From: Semisulcospira habei
Lineage: Eukaryota > Mollusca > Gastropoda > Semisulcospiridae
Length of the DNA stretch: 64,000 bases
Direction: 5' to 3'
NCBI GenBank assembly: GCA_036245525.1
Contig: BTPG01000001.1
Location: 175,787,685 to 175,851,684 of the forward strand
Shown here: piece by piece, positions 44,312 through 54,812 of the stretch
Layout of the letters: each line of letters opens with the position of its first letter
Numbering within the stretch: the stretch's first letter is position 1
Made by a program: the position numbers and the translations under genes
Notes under the pieces: model-generated
The model's database searches: none
The model's input: only the letters and a program-made list of their open reading frames with translations
Told to the model about the DNA's origin: nothing

Positions 44312-44689
44312 GTAAACTCTAAAATATGATTTTCATGCTAAATACTAAGCAAATACCGGTATTAAACACGGCGAACGGCACGCCTCACTGATTCAGTTAA
44401 AAGCTGACTGTACACATTCCGACAAGTTCTCACTCGCCATGTAAGTATGTTCACGGGCGCCATGCTAATCAGTCTGGAACGCAATCTTGGCTGATTCATC
44501 TCCCGCTGTGACAAAGTGGTTGGAGTGAATGCGATAAGCAGATGACACGATTACTTACCAGTTACATTCAAACACTATGTGCATTGGATGTCATATGAGA
44601 TTGATGTATTTAACTTCACATCGCGTGTGCCCATAGTCATGACTCGTCTGTTCAATATGGCCGTTAAATGGGCGTTCAATTAATTATAT
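44312..44689. other. Gene-less stretch, nothing recognised
   Basis: No supported gene or repeat. Confidence 0.35.
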
Positions 44690-44860
44690 AGTCAAACCCG
44701 GACAATTCAATGTCGCAGGGAAACGAATTTCGTCTACAACTTATCCGATTTCGGATACTCCGTAGCGGGCCGTAAGTATTACCAATTATCCGAACAGTCT
44801 TGAAATTTTGATAATTCGTAACCGATGATAAAAAAAACCCGAATTATCCGAGCAATCTTG
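44690..44860. mobile_element. Possible pogo/Tigger-like fragment
   Basis: 'tatagtcaaacccggacaat' followed by repeated 'aattatccgaac/gag' resembles the termini of pogo/Tigger-type elements (CAGTnAAACC..TTATCCG). Only one end is evident. Low confidence. Confidence 0.3.
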
Positions 44861-45107
44861 TGTACAGAACTACATTGACAAGTCACTTGGAAAGACCGGC
44901 GTGTGAATTATGCCTCCCAAACAGTGTCTGTCCGAATTCAGTGTTCTCGGAAGTAGCGTCATATCCAGGCGGAAATGACGTTTCCAGTCGCCGTACCGGT
45001 GTCAGTAGGCGAGGCGTCCTGTGTATCTTGTACACAACAAAGCAACCTGTTTCAAACGACCGCTGTATGTGTCCTGAGTTAGACCGTGAGGTCCACGATC
45101 ACAAGAC

Positions 45108-46151
45108 CGTCAACAGATGGGCGTGCTCACAACTACAACCCAGTCAGCAACATACGGCGTGCTCACAACTACAACCCAGTCATCAACAGAGAGCGTGTTC
45201 ACAAAATACAACCTAGTCATCAACAGACAGCGTGCTCACAACTACAACCCAGTCATCAACAGACAGCGTACTCACAACTACAACCCAGTCAGCAACAGAC
45301 AGCGTGCTCACAACTACAACCCAGTCAGCAACAGACAGCGTGCTCACAACTACAACCCAGTCAGCAACAGACAGCGTGCTCACAACTACAACCCAGTCAG
45401 CAACAGACAGCGTGCTCACAACTACAAATCAGTCAGCAACAGACAGCGTGCTCACAACTACAACCCAGTCAGCAACAGACAGCGTGCTCACAACTACAAC
45501 CCAGTCAGCAACAGACGGCGTGCTCACAACTACAACCCAGTCAGCCACAGACAGCGTGCTCACAACTACAACCCAGTCAGCAATAGACAGCGTGCTCACA
45601 CCTACAACCCAGTCAGCAACAGACATCGTGATCACACCTACAACCCAATCAGCAACAGACAGCGTGCTCACAACTACAACCCAGTCAGCAACAGACAACG
45701 TGCTCACAACTACAACCCAGTCAGCAACAGACAGCGTGCTCACAACTACAACCCAGTCAGCAACAGACAGCGTGCTCACAACTACAAATCAGTCAGCAAC
45801 AGACAGCGTGCTCACAACTACAACCCAGTCAGCAACAGAGAGCGTGCTCACAACTACAACCCAGTCAGCAACAGACGGCGTGCTCACAACTACAACCCAG
45901 TCAGCCACAGACAGCGTGCTCACAACTACAACCCAGTCAGCAACAGACAGCGTCCTCACACCTACAACCCAGTCAGCAACAGACATCGTGATCACACCTA
46001 CAACCCAATCAGCAACAGACAGCGTGCTCACAACTACAACCCAGTCAGCAACAGACAACGTGCTCACAACTACAACCCAGTCAGCAACAGACAGTGTGCT
46101 CACAACTACAACCCAGTCAGCAACAGACAGCGTGTTCGCAACTACAAGCCA
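45108..46151. repeat. 36-bp minisatellite (about 29 copies)
   Basis: The unit is 'cagcaacagacagcgtgctc' followed by 'acaactacaacccagt'. Variants 'acatcgtgatcacacctaca' recur at 45623 and 45983, and 'agacggcg' at 45515 and 45875, so a 360-bp block (ten units) is duplicated. Since 36 is divisible by three, all forward frames stay open: a Thr/Ser-rich 'TTTTQSATDSVL' repeat, a Gln-rich one and an Arg/Asn one. The mucin-like frame could be real only if part of a spliced exon; no start, signal peptide or domain supports that. Confidence 0.9.
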
Positions 46152-46161
46152 TTTACTTTTT

Positions 46162-46255
46162 CTAAAGAACATCGGGCCAATGTCGGCCGCTGCTGCTCAG
46201 CACACGACAGTACGCGGGCCAACAGCCGCCGGCATCGGCCCGAAAACTGGGAACT
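46162..46255. mobile_element. Family-D hairpin at the minisatellite's end
   Basis: 'aacatcgggccaatgtcggc' on the left faces 'gccggcatcggcccgaaaac' on the right. It starts about 10 bp after the last 36-bp unit, as the copy at 18250 does after the 30-bp array. Confidence 0.65.
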
Positions 46256-46265
46256 AAATTCCCCA

Positions 46266-46267
46266 CT

Positions 46268-46335
<68 letters not shown>

Positions 46336-46345
46336 ACACAAACAA

Positions 46346-46376
<31 letters not shown>

Positions 46377-46378
46377 AA

Positions 46379-46411
<33 letters not shown>
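46266..46411. repeat. (CA)n microsatellite with AAAC interruptions
   Basis: About 145 bp of CA repeat with two 'aaacacaaacaaac' patches. Confidence 0.95.
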
Positions 46412-46413
<2 letters not shown>

Positions 46414-46441
46414 TTTCGAAACTAAGCAGAGTTGACTTTCT

Positions 46442-46646
46442 TTAACCTTTTTCATCATGATACACTATTGCTTGAAATAAGTTTGACTACGATAGTTCAA
46501 GATGGTGCCAGAATAGCTTGGCGTCTGAGCTATTCTGGCACCATCCTTGAACTGAAATGGTTGATCTATCTCTTAATCTGTAATGTAGCCTTCATAGAAT
46601 AGTAAGCAAATTCAAAAATAAATCAGCCTCAGGATGTAACGGGTTA
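46442..46646. mobile_element. TTAA-bounded hairpin MITE, family A
   Basis: A 205-bp unit with hairpin core 46487-46568 ('gatagttcaagatggtgcca' against 'tggcaccatccttgaact'). The outer part 'catcatgata' and 'cagcctcaggatgtaac' is of the 1878/19332 sub-type. Confidence 0.75.
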
Positions 46647-46801
46647 AACACGCTTACAGTTTTGATTTTCTTGTCCTACCTTCCTCTGTGACAGCCTGCT
46701 TAGCATTTTTCTATGGTGGTGGTTGTTGGTATTGTTGCTATTCATCTTCCTGTTTTTTTGTGTTGTATGACTTTCTTCGCTTCTTTCTTCCTGGTTGTCG
46801 T

Positions 46802-47273
46802 TGTTACGTTTGTGTTTGGGTTATTCTTTTAGGGCATGTGTGAGTTAATCATAGGAACGACCCGGTGTCCAGTTGAGTTATTTTGTATAAGAATCACTTA
46901 CCATTCGTTTTCTTTTGCACGGAGAATTGCGATCGATTTTGTTTGTATAGCTAGAACGTTGCATATTTTCGCTACGTTGTTGCTGACGTTCGACCTAGTT
47001 TAACCTAGAACGTTCTGGAAAGGGCGCGATTATTCTAGTGACCTCAAATATGACGTCAAAGTTGTTGGCTACATTTCGCAACATTTATGGAATGCGCCTA
47101 GATGTTAGTTGACGATGTTAGAGAAATACATGTCACCAAATCTTGGTGACAAAGCTTTATTAAATAAACAAATCATGCACTCTGAGTTGTTGGCTACATT
47201 TCGCAACATTTATGGAATGCGCCTAGATGTTAGTGGACGATGGTAGAGAAATCTAGAGTGTTCTTTTTAATGA
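46802..47273 (+). repeat. 5' LTR of retrotransposon 2, 3'-truncated and internally duplicated
   Basis: Aligns with 51647-51997. A 69-bp piece ('gttgttggctacatttcgca' onward) appears at about 47060 and again at 47188, separated by 'catgtcaccaaatcttggtg' and AT-rich filler. Similarity to the 3' LTR stops at 'ttctttttaatgaata', so about 360 bp of LTR end and the PBS are gone. Confidence 0.75.
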
Positions 47274-47368
47274 ATAAGAGGGCATTGCAGTATTCTATGC
47301 GGGACAAGACTAAAGAGACGACCAGTTTGGAGGTAGCTTTAGTAGTGAGGTAATGATGGATAGAACTG

Positions 47369-48370
47369 GTGCTCCCGGCAAGCCGCAGCGTGTGTCTACA
47401 CCAGCAGAGAAAAAAACAAAGCGTCAGAGATACCCCGAAACAGATGCCGCTGGAGAGCCTAAAGATACCTGGACGCCCACAACTTGAAGTTCGGGCCCGG
47501 CAAGCCGCAGCGTGTGTCTACACCAGCAGAGAAAAAAACAAGACGTCAGAGATACCCCGAAACAGATGCCGCTGGAGAGCCTGTTTCCTCTGTGGAATGA
47601 AGGGACACACGGCAATACGATGCCCTTCCTAGGGTGTTCCCCGAAGCGACAATACCAGAAGGCCCAACCAAGACCGCGGGACAGCAGGCAGAGGTGGTCC
47701 CACGTCTCAACACAGAGCCTTTGCTGTACTGGCCAACGATGTGACGTCACCTGGTGACTTTGAGTCTGGAGAGAGGCGGGCGACACCGGAGCTGATCGAG
47801 TCCTTTAATAGGAGTGGCCGCATTCCAGTTGGCGATGGGGCAACATTCTTACCAGTTTCCAACATCGCGCTGCTTGAGAGTGAAGTGTCCAACATGCCAG
47901 TGGTTTCAGGATTCGTCGGCAGCATATCAGTGAGAGTGCTGAGAGACACAGGTTGTAGCAGCGTCATCGTGAGAGAAGACCTAGAAGCTGAAGACCAGAA
48001 GCTATAGGAGTGGACAACCCTCATCCTGGCAGACGGAACTGTGAGAATTATCTCACTTACCAAGGTCAATGTCAACACCCCGTACCTGACAGGAGAGGTG
48101 AAGGCTTTATGTGTGAAGACACCAGTCTACGACCTTATCATCGGAAACGTTGACGATGCCAGAAACGCAGAGGATCCAGATCTGGAGTGGAGACCTGAAA
48201 CCTGTGCCGTTACCACGAGAAGTCAAGCAAAAAAGCGTCACCAGACCATCCCTCTAAAAGGGGCTGATAACACAGACGCAGCTGTGGTGAACATGGACAA
48301 GCTGGTGAAACTACAGAGAGCTGATCCCACTCTTGACAAGATCCGAGGTCAGATCGAGCCCGTAACATGA
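47369..48370 (+). pseudogene. gag end, zinc knuckle and protease of retrotransposon 2
   Basis: A basic segment 'GKPQRVSTPAEKKTKRQRY' is tandemly duplicated (about 47377-47461 and 47499-47582). The second copy leads into a CCHC knuckle, C-x2-C-x4-H-x4-C in 'CFLCGMKGHTAIRC' (about 47586-47627). After a frameshift, an aspartic protease follows in 47741-48007 with 'RVLRDTGCSSVIV' (active-site DTG). A stop at 48005-48007 and another frame (48041-48370, 'TPVYDLIIGN') continue the protease/linker. The capsid part of gag is missing. Non-functional. Confidence 0.7.
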
Positions 48371-49350
48371 AGAGGGAAGGAGGTAACCTTCGAGACCAGG
48401 ACATCTTGTACCGGGTATTCGCCAGCCATGGAGACAAGCCTGTCCGTCAAGTGGTGGTTCCTGAACCCCTGAAGATGCAGGTGATGAAACTGGCCCATGC
48501 TTCCAACTTAGGAGGACACCTGGGAATCAGTAAGACCCTCGACAGGATCCGGGCAGTCTTCTTCTGGCCTGATATGGGGGGGGGGGCGACGTCACCTGAT
48601 TCTGCAGGTCGTGCGACATATGCCAGAAGACAATCTCCAAGGGAAAGGTGTCCAAGGTTCTTCTCGAGAAGATATCACTTATCGATATGCCTTTCAAGCT
48701 GTTGATCTCGTGGGGCCAACATCTCCCCCAAGTGAAGATGGCCATCGTTACATTGTGACACTGGTGGATTATACTAAAGATATCCTGATGCCATACCACT
48801 AAAGAAGATCGACACTCCAACAGTGGCAGAGGTGATCGTGAACATGTTCAGCCGTCTGGGGATTCCAGAGGAGATCCTGAGTGATCTAGGGACCCAGTTC
48901 GTCTCAGACTGCATGTAAGAAGTCAATCGGCTGTTGAGCATCCGACACCTCACTACGACCCCGTACCACCCCATGTGTAACGGGTTGGTTGAAACGTTTA
49001 ACGGGACATTGAAGGCTATGCTGAAGAAACTGTGTGCTAAGCAGTCAAGGTTCTAGCATAGGTACATCATTGCCCTGCTCTTCGCATACGGTGAAGTTCC
49101 TCAAGATTCGACAGGGTTGTCCCCCTTTAAATTACTGTATGGCAGGACTGTAAGGGGACCCATGCACATCTTGAAGGAGCTGTGGACCAAGGACATCGAC
49201 GCGCCTGAGGTGAAGATCAGCTAGCAGTATGTCTTTGACCTGAGGTAGAAGCTGGAGGATACCCTCAGGATGGCTCGAGAAGAACTGGAGAAGTCGCAGA
49301 GCAAGGAGAAGCATTACTATGACCGTAAAGGCAAACCTCGACGAAAACCT
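48367..49350 (+). pseudogene. Integrase of retrotransposon 2
   Basis: The N-terminal H2C2 finger begins in 48367-48600 ('KLAHASNLGGHLGISKTLDRI'), disrupted by a G-run at about 48577-48586. The core follows: 'YAFQAVDLVGPTSP' (first Asp, about 48705), 'EEILSDLGTQFVS' (second Asp, about 48880) and 'NGLVETFNGTLK' (Glu, about 48990). In-frame stops occur in the core and after it (about 48916, 49054, 49222, 49246). The region after the core, 'KEKHYYDRKGKP', precedes RT. Compare the intact triad spacing in retrotransposon 1. Confidence 0.75.
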
Positions 49351-49529
49351 GTTTGACCTAAATAAATTCCGCCACTAGGAGGGTAATGAAGACATCCAGT
49401 TCGGTCAATGCCTGACCCAGGCACAACAAGAAGAGCTGAGAGCCCTAACTATGGAGTTCAAACATCGGATTACACCTGACCCGGGGGACAACAGACACCA
49501 TCCAGCATAAAGTTAATCTGACATCACAC

Positions 49530-50255
49530 GAGCCGGTTTCGCAGCAAGCCGTATCGTCTACCTTACCACACGAGGAAAGAACTGAAGAAAGACATCAAGG
49601 AGATGCTAGGAGTCATCAGGGAGTTCAAGTCGCAATATGCGTCCCGAATGGTCATCGTGAAGAAACCAGTTTGATCCAACCGGGTGTGTGTGGACTACCG
49701 TAAAGTCAATAAGCTAACAGTATTCGACCCAGAACCCGTGCCCACAGCGGAAGAAGTGTTCCAGAAGGTCAGTAGAGACCGGTTCTTCTCCAAGATTGAC
49801 CTAAGCAAAGGGTACTGGCAAATCAAGGTTGCAGAGAGGGATATCTACAAGACAGCTTTCGACACACCCGACGGTCATTGGGAGTTATTGGATGCCTTTT
49901 GGGATGGTAAACAGTGGTTCCACTTTGAAGAAAGGTATGAAAAAGATTCTAGAGGATCCTAATGTTTGTTTGGTTTTTTTTTACTGGGACGACATCCTGA
50001 TCTATACCAAGACCTGGGGAGATCACCTCAAGGCCCTCCGAGAGCTGTTCAAGCGCCTGTCAGATGCGAATTTCACCATCTGACCGCGCAAGTGCATGCT
50101 TGTGGCCGACAACGTGGACTTCATCGGGCACCGGTTAAACGAAGGCTTGAAAGGACTACATGACGACAACGTGAAAAAGATCAAGGATGCCCCACGACCT
50201 ACTACCAAGACGCAGGTTCGCTCATTCATGGGCCATGCGAACTATTACCGTATTA
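49530..50255 (+). pseudogene. Reverse transcriptase of retrotransposon 2
   Basis: 'RVCVDYRKVNKLTVFD' (about 49681-49728), 'FFSKIDLSKGYWQIKV' (about 49783-49830) and the catalytic 'YWDDILIYTKT' (about 49984-50016) are Ty3/Gypsy RT motifs in the right order. 'VDFIGHRLNEGL' and 'VRSFMGHANYYR' are the thumb/connection up to 50250. Stops at about 49672 and 50081 and a frameshift near 49900 break the frame. It lies downstream of integrase. Confidence 0.8.
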
Positions 50256-50920
50256 CTTATATAAATCTAACAGTTATTATTACTTGTATAATCTAACTAT
50301 ATTGTATAATCTAGAGCACGTTCGTGTTTGTGTATGTGTGTTTCTCCTGCCTACTTCCTAAGTTCAGAGAAAGACATGGGTAATAGGCGAGACCGTATGC
50401 ATCCTTTATGAGGATGTAGATGGTCGTCTTGTTCTATACCTGCGTATTTCTCTGTGGGCTGGCGATTGGGTGCCTGATAGGCGGGGGCAGGGGATCTAAC
50501 TGTTTGTCTGTCCAGCGCTGAGTAATTCCCCTTGGTATGTGTACAATTCTGACAGCGATAGCCTCACCTATCTGGTTTGTGAGTATTCTATAACTCGAGG
50601 CAAACTTGTATCGTTACATTGTTGTGTATTGTCTTGTGCATCTACTGTGGGAATTCAGGGTATTTACCCGACCACATTTAGTAGTGCACCTTCGTGTTTG
50701 TGTATATATGTTTCTCCTGCCTACTTCCTAAGTTCCGGAGAAAGACATGGGTTATAGGCGAGACCTGATGCATCCTTTATGAGGATGTAGATGATCGTCT
50801 TGTTCTATACCTGCGTATTTCTTTGTGGGCTGGCGATTGGGTGCCTGATAGGCGGGGGCAGGGATCTAACTGTTGTCTGTCCAGCGCTGAGTAATTTCCC
50901 TTGGTGGGTGTGTGTTAGCG
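50256..50920. mobile_element. Insertion in retrotransposon 2 with a 225-bp block present twice
   Basis: The block beginning 'cgtgtttgtgtat.tgtttctcctgcc' and ending 'gagtaattccccttgg' occurs at about 50312-50540 and 50690-50910. An AT-rich leader ('tataatctaac' repeats) precedes the first. It splits the RT connection ('NYYR') from 'REYIPKFAAVT'. Origin unknown; it could be LTR-like or a tandem duplication. Confidence 0.6.
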
Positions 50921-51454
50921 AGAATACATCCCGAAATTCGCAGCTGTCACAGCTGCCCTGACTGACTTGCTGAGGAAAGGACAACCCAACGAGGTGAAGT
51001 GAGAGGAGGCCCAAGAGCGAGCATTTCAAGCAGTTCGTGACATCCTGTCCGAGAAGCCCGTTCTACACTACCCGACCCATCGAAGACCTTCGTCTTGAGG
51101 ACCGACGCCTCCAACGACGGAATGGGTGCCATCCTTATGCAGGAGGATGACGGAAAATTCTACCCAGTGAGCTACGCCAGCAAGAAGTTGACCCGGGCCG
51201 AGAAGAACTACTCTACCATCGAAAATGAGTGCCTAGCCATTTTCTGGGGAGTGAGGAGATTTGAACTGTACCTGCAGGGAGTACCATTTGTGTTGCTGAC
51301 GGACCATCAACTCTTGAACTATCTGAACTCTGCCAAGTTCACAAACTCCCATATCCTGAGATGGGCGATGTTCTTACAAAGCTTTAACATTAAGTTACAG
51401 TCCATCAGGGGTTCACAGAATTTTGGAGCGGATTACCAGCGCAGAGCAGTTTGA
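50918..51454 (+). pseudogene. RNase H of retrotransposon 2
   Basis: 'EYIPKFAAVTAALTDLLRKG' continues the RT connection after the insertion. RNase H proper is open from 51095 to 51454: 'RTDASNDGMGAILMQEDDG', 'YSTIENECLAIFWG', 'VLLTDHQLLNYL' and the end 'NFGADYQRR'. A frameshift at about 51085 and a stop at about 51001 precede it. Confidence 0.8.
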
Positions 51455-51633
51455 AGGAACATTTCTTTTCTTTATTCAGGACAGTTTAAACGAACTGTGA
51501 GACAATTATTCCAAAGCAGTTTATTTGATTTAATTTTGATGTTAGATTATTAGGGTATATAGTTTTTTGTAGTTTAACACAGCCACAACCGTGTTTTGAG
51601 GTTTGACAAGAAATTTGGTGAAATTTCGTAATT

Positions 51634-51646
51634 AAAAGTGGGGTAA
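51634..51646 (+). promoter_or_regulatory. Polypurine tract of retrotransposon 2
   Basis: 'aaaagtggggtaa' immediately precedes the TGTTGC start of the 3' LTR, as expected for the plus-strand primer. Confidence 0.65.
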
Positions 51647-52357
51647 TGTTGCTTTTGTGGTTGCGTTATTTTTTTTAGGGCATGTGTGAGTTAATCATAG
51701 GAAAGATCCGGAGTTCATTTGAGTCATTTGTATAGGAATCACGTTCCTTCGTTTCCTTTTGCATGGAGAATTGGGACCGATTTTGTTTGTGTAGCTAGAT
51801 GTTTCTCGCATATGTTCGCAATATTGTTGCTGAAGTCCGACCTCGTTTAACCTAGAACGTTCTGGAAAGGGCGCGATTATTCTAGTGACCTCAAATATGA
51901 CGTCAAAGTTGTTGGCTACATTTCGCAACATTTATGGAATGCGCCTAGATGTTAGTTGACGCTTGTAGAGAAATCTAGCGTGTTCTTTTTAATGAATATT
52001 AATGAGGTGTGTTTACGTTTTCTTTTCTGATTGGTTGAGTTGTGTAATTTGCTGGATTTTTCTGGAAATCTGTAATAGTATAAAAGAGTGTGTTAGGAAA
52101 TGTGTGGGTGCATTGTGTGGGAGACGCAGTGTATCAGAATTGTCGATGCGTTGTAGAGAGACAGTGTACCAAAGTGCATTATGCTGAGATTGCATCGTGA
52201 GAATAAAGTACTGTTGGAACTGTTACTCCAGTACTGTGATCTACAACCTTGTGCCACGTGTGACGAGTTGCAGCTGAGTGAAGTTTCTTTACAAGAACGC
52301 TGCGTGAGTGCGTCTGGCGTGATTGCATCATACTACGACTACGACTACCACGTAACA
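51647..52357 (+). repeat. 3' LTR of retrotransposon 2 (711 bp)
   Basis: Starts TGTTGC and ends CGTAACA next to the GTCGT target duplication. 'gtataaaagagtg' at about 52078 is a good TATA box. 'gagaataaagtactg' at about 52198 contains AATAAA. Confidence 0.8.
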
Positions 52358-52380
52358 GTCGTCATGTGTATAACTGTATT

Positions 52381-52740
52381 CGGCAGTCCCTGGCACAGCG
52401 GTAAAGCGTCTACCACCAATGCTAAACGTCCGAGGTTCCATAACGTTGGTCTTTTCTAGTCCCGTGAGGGTTCGGCGTTGCCGATTTTTCTGCTCTAGTA
52501 AATGTAACCGTTAATACTGACGGACCGTCGGGGGTTCTTTCTCTCGCCTGCTCTTTCTCTCCCTCCGCCTTGGTACCACGTCAATGTCCTGTGTTTGTCT
52601 TGTGATTTGTTTGTATTCAGTGTGTGAGTGAATGCGTGTGTTTCACGTTAGCGTGCATGTTGCGTTCAGCTCGCGGCGTTTTGAGCCAGTTCATTGATCA
52701 TGATCGTTATTATTATTATGTGTAAAGTGGCACGTGTTCA
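52381..52740 (+). mobile_element. tRNA-derived SINE, copy 2 (complete length)
   Basis: Head 'ccctggcacagcggtaaagc' (A-box-like), then 'cgtccgaggttcca' (degraded B box), the conserved 'gacggaccgtcgggggttct' body, 'cagtgtgtgagtgaatgcgt' and a (TTA)n-like end. It lacks the long gap seen in copy 1 and so shows the undivided form, about 360 bp. Confidence 0.75.
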
Positions 52741-52756
52741 AAGTGTGTACAACCGT

Positions 52757-52959
52757 TTAAACCCATTCAACCCCAAGATCGCATTTCCCAAATTTTGGAG
52801 GTATCACTTAACAACTATGTGCAAGTTCCAGGAGGTGGCTCGACCATGATAATTCAAGGGTAGTGCCTAATGGCGCCAAGCTAATCTGGCACTACCCTTA
52901 AATTATCATGATCGCTCCTTCTCCTGCTCAGTGAAGTGCGTCGGTGCTAAATGGATTAA
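52757..52959. mobile_element. TTAA-bounded hairpin MITE, family A, with shortened left arm
   Basis: The left flank 'cgcatttcccaaattttgga' and the hairpin 52829-52926 are present. The inner part of the left arm ('ccagattagcttgg') is deleted. Confidence 0.7.
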
Positions 52960-53560
52960 ATTGGGACAGGTCTCACGGCCGCCACATCACCCTCTGCGTC
53001 TGTAACAACCACGCATGTCCGGCCTCGCTACTTGCGCCGAGTAGTAGCATACCTCGTTCACGTCCAGCCTCAACGTGTGGAGATGGATCCATCTGTAATG
53101 TATCTTAAGAGCAGTGCCTCATCAGCATGTCGTCACGGAGTGGCTCTCAGCTGATCGGACCCTGCCCTGGAGCTAGTATCCGTCTCCCGGAATTTGTACT
53201 GACGTGTCGAAAGCAAACGATTTTCTACTGTGACGCTGCTGGCGATGGCTGTGGGAGGGACAATCAAGATGCGTGTACATCCGTATGTAGTTCAGACACT
53301 GCACACTGTGATGTTGTGTCCAAGCAACTTAAAGTTCAGGTTAAATAACATTAGTGTTCAATTCAGGGCTGCCTTTCAAAGTGCATTTCATTGTCATAAC
53401 CAGCGTGTTTTTGAGCAGCGCACAATCTGCAGAGAGAGAGAGAGAGAGAAAGTAGCAGGTAAATATGTCTGTACAAAAATCAGCTTGTTCAGTTTGTTAT
53501 TCTGACTCATTTGTGTATTTGTCATCTATCTAACCTTTCCTTATCTATATGTGTTTACTA
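52960..53560. other. Gene-less stretch, nothing certain
   Basis: A Cys-rich frame 53127-53348 starts with ATG but has no recognisable domain. A short GA run is at 53429-53450. Confidence 0.35.
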
Positions 53561-53564
53561 TATA

Positions 53565-53641
53565 TGTTTGAATTGTAAGGCGCTTAGAACCATTTGGAAT
53601 ATCTCAAGACATTATTATTATTATTATTATTATTATTATGT
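53565..53641. repeat. LINE/SINE-type tail with (ATT)n
   Basis: 'ttgtaaggcgcttagaacca' then (ATT)n (53609-53638) matches the common 3' tail of L2/CR1-like LINEs and their SINEs. Confidence 0.5.
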
Positions 53642-53741
53642 TCTTATTGTTGTTGTTGTTCCCGTATGGCCATCAGTATTTTTTATTTATTTATTTTGCG
53701 AAAAGTCTTGAGGGTAAACTAATCAGAACAACCGTTTAAGC

Positions 53742-53902
53742 TTAACCCCTTCACTGCCAGTGGACGCAGACTGTTTTTAAAATTATTGTACATTCAGCGT
53801 CTAAGTACTGAACAGCCGTCAAGAGGTTTCAGAAAATGTTGTAAATCCTCATGAGCCCCCGCAACTCGTGATGCTCAGTTTTCTCAGCAGTCAATGGGTT
53901 AA
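53742..53902. mobile_element. TTAA-bounded element, family C, hairpin shortened
   Basis: TTAACCCCTTCACTGCCAG at the left, 'cagcagtcaatgggttaa' at the right; inside only 'aatcctcatgagcccccgca' of the hairpin. Confidence 0.65.
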
Positions 53903-54297
53903 AGTACACCTTTTACTAAAGTAGTCAACATGATTGTGTTCAATTTTAGTTATTGATTTGATGCAGTGTTTAGTATCTGGGCTTCTCAGTAACCTACAGA
54001 CGTTTGTCCAAAACAATGGTCTAATGTCCACGTAACAAACAGGGCACAAACTGCAGCAGGAAATGAATCCACTATGATTTTCAGAAATCAGAAGAATGTT
54101 AAAATTGCACATATTTCGACGAAAACATTGGATTAAAAGCCAGGACAAACATGCGATAATCCACTGTTTTCGTCGAAACACGTCTAAATTTGGATCTACT
54201 TCTGAGTTTCGAACATCGTCTAATTAGAGAGACGGTAGGGCACTGCAAGAAGAGATGAATCGCGAGTAAACAACTTGATTGAGAGACTTCAAACTAA
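53903..54297. other. Gene-less stretch with a weak inverted repeat
   Basis: 'ttcgacgaaaacattggatt' near 54115 and 'gttttcgtcgaaacac' near 54165 are inverted to each other. Nothing else recognised. Confidence 0.4.
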
Positions 54298-54508
54298 TTA
54301 ACTCACTCAGCCCGACGGCCGTATTTCCCAAATTTTGGAGGCGTCATCTAATGACCATGCACCAGTTGCGGAGATGGATCGACCATGATAATTCAAAGGT
54401 AGTGCCAGATTAGCTTGGCGCCGACAGGCGCCAAGCTAATCTGGCACTACCCTTGAATTATCATGATCAACCCATCTCCTGCTGCAGTGCGTCGGGGCTG
54501 AATGGTTA
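54298..54508. mobile_element. TTAA-bounded hairpin MITE, family A
   Basis: A 211-bp unit with hairpin 54369-54484, near-perfect arms. Left end TTAACTCACTCAGCCCGAC. A further fragment of the right arm ('catgaactatcatggtcgat') follows at about 54518-54540. Confidence 0.75.
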
Positions 54509-54617
54509 AAGCATTGCTCATGAACTATCATGGTCGATCTATCTGCCGTAAATGCCGTTTAGAAATAAACACATTAAACTGTACTGTTAAACATGGAAAC
54601 TCCGAAGCAAAGAGGTG

Positions 54618-54740
54618 ACTGCCACTTGTGTAGAATGCAAAGAAAATCCCAACAAAGACAGAAACACGCATATAGAGGACGGTTACTGCACAATATTTTC
54701 TATTTTTCAGGTTTAGACACTTTGTCAAAATAGACATACA
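54618..54740 (+). repeat. Dispersed repeat related to the palindrome arm at 61466
   Basis: 'aggtgactgcca', 'tgcaaag', 'agaaacacgc' and 'ctttgtcaaaatagacatac' are collinear with 61466-61593. This copy is single, not palindromic, and diverged. Confidence 0.6.
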
Positions 54741-54777
54741 TACACTCAAGAAAACAGTGCACTCTTTTCTTTTTCTT

Positions 54778-54781
54778 TTTT

Positions 54782-54812
<31 letters not shown>
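54778..54812. repeat. T/C-rich tract
   Basis: T-runs interrupted by single C. Confidence 0.9.

Larger units (their letters stand above)
46802..52357 (+). mobile_element. Ty3/Gypsy LTR retrotransposon 2, Gmr1-type order, with target duplication
   Basis: The 5' LTR starts TGTTACG at 46802 and the 3' LTR ends CGTAACA at 52357. GTCGT stands directly outside both ends (46797-46801 and 52358-52362), a 5-bp target duplication. The interior shows gag zinc knuckle, protease, integrase, reverse transcriptase and RNase H in this order, so integrase precedes RT. All domains are interrupted by stops and frameshifts. The 5' LTR lacks its 3' part and the primer site. A foreign block of about 670 bp interrupts pol between RT and RNase H. 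Confidence 0.85.

Noticed and set aside
45086..46445. Gln-, Arg/Asn- and Thr-rich ORFs over the 36-bp minisatellite
   Set aside because: Open frames follow from the period. The upstream frame at 44860 starts with GTG and shows no signal peptide or domain.
53127..53348. Cys-containing 73-codon ORF as a secreted peptide
   Set aside because: No signal peptide and no regular Cys pattern; length is within chance.
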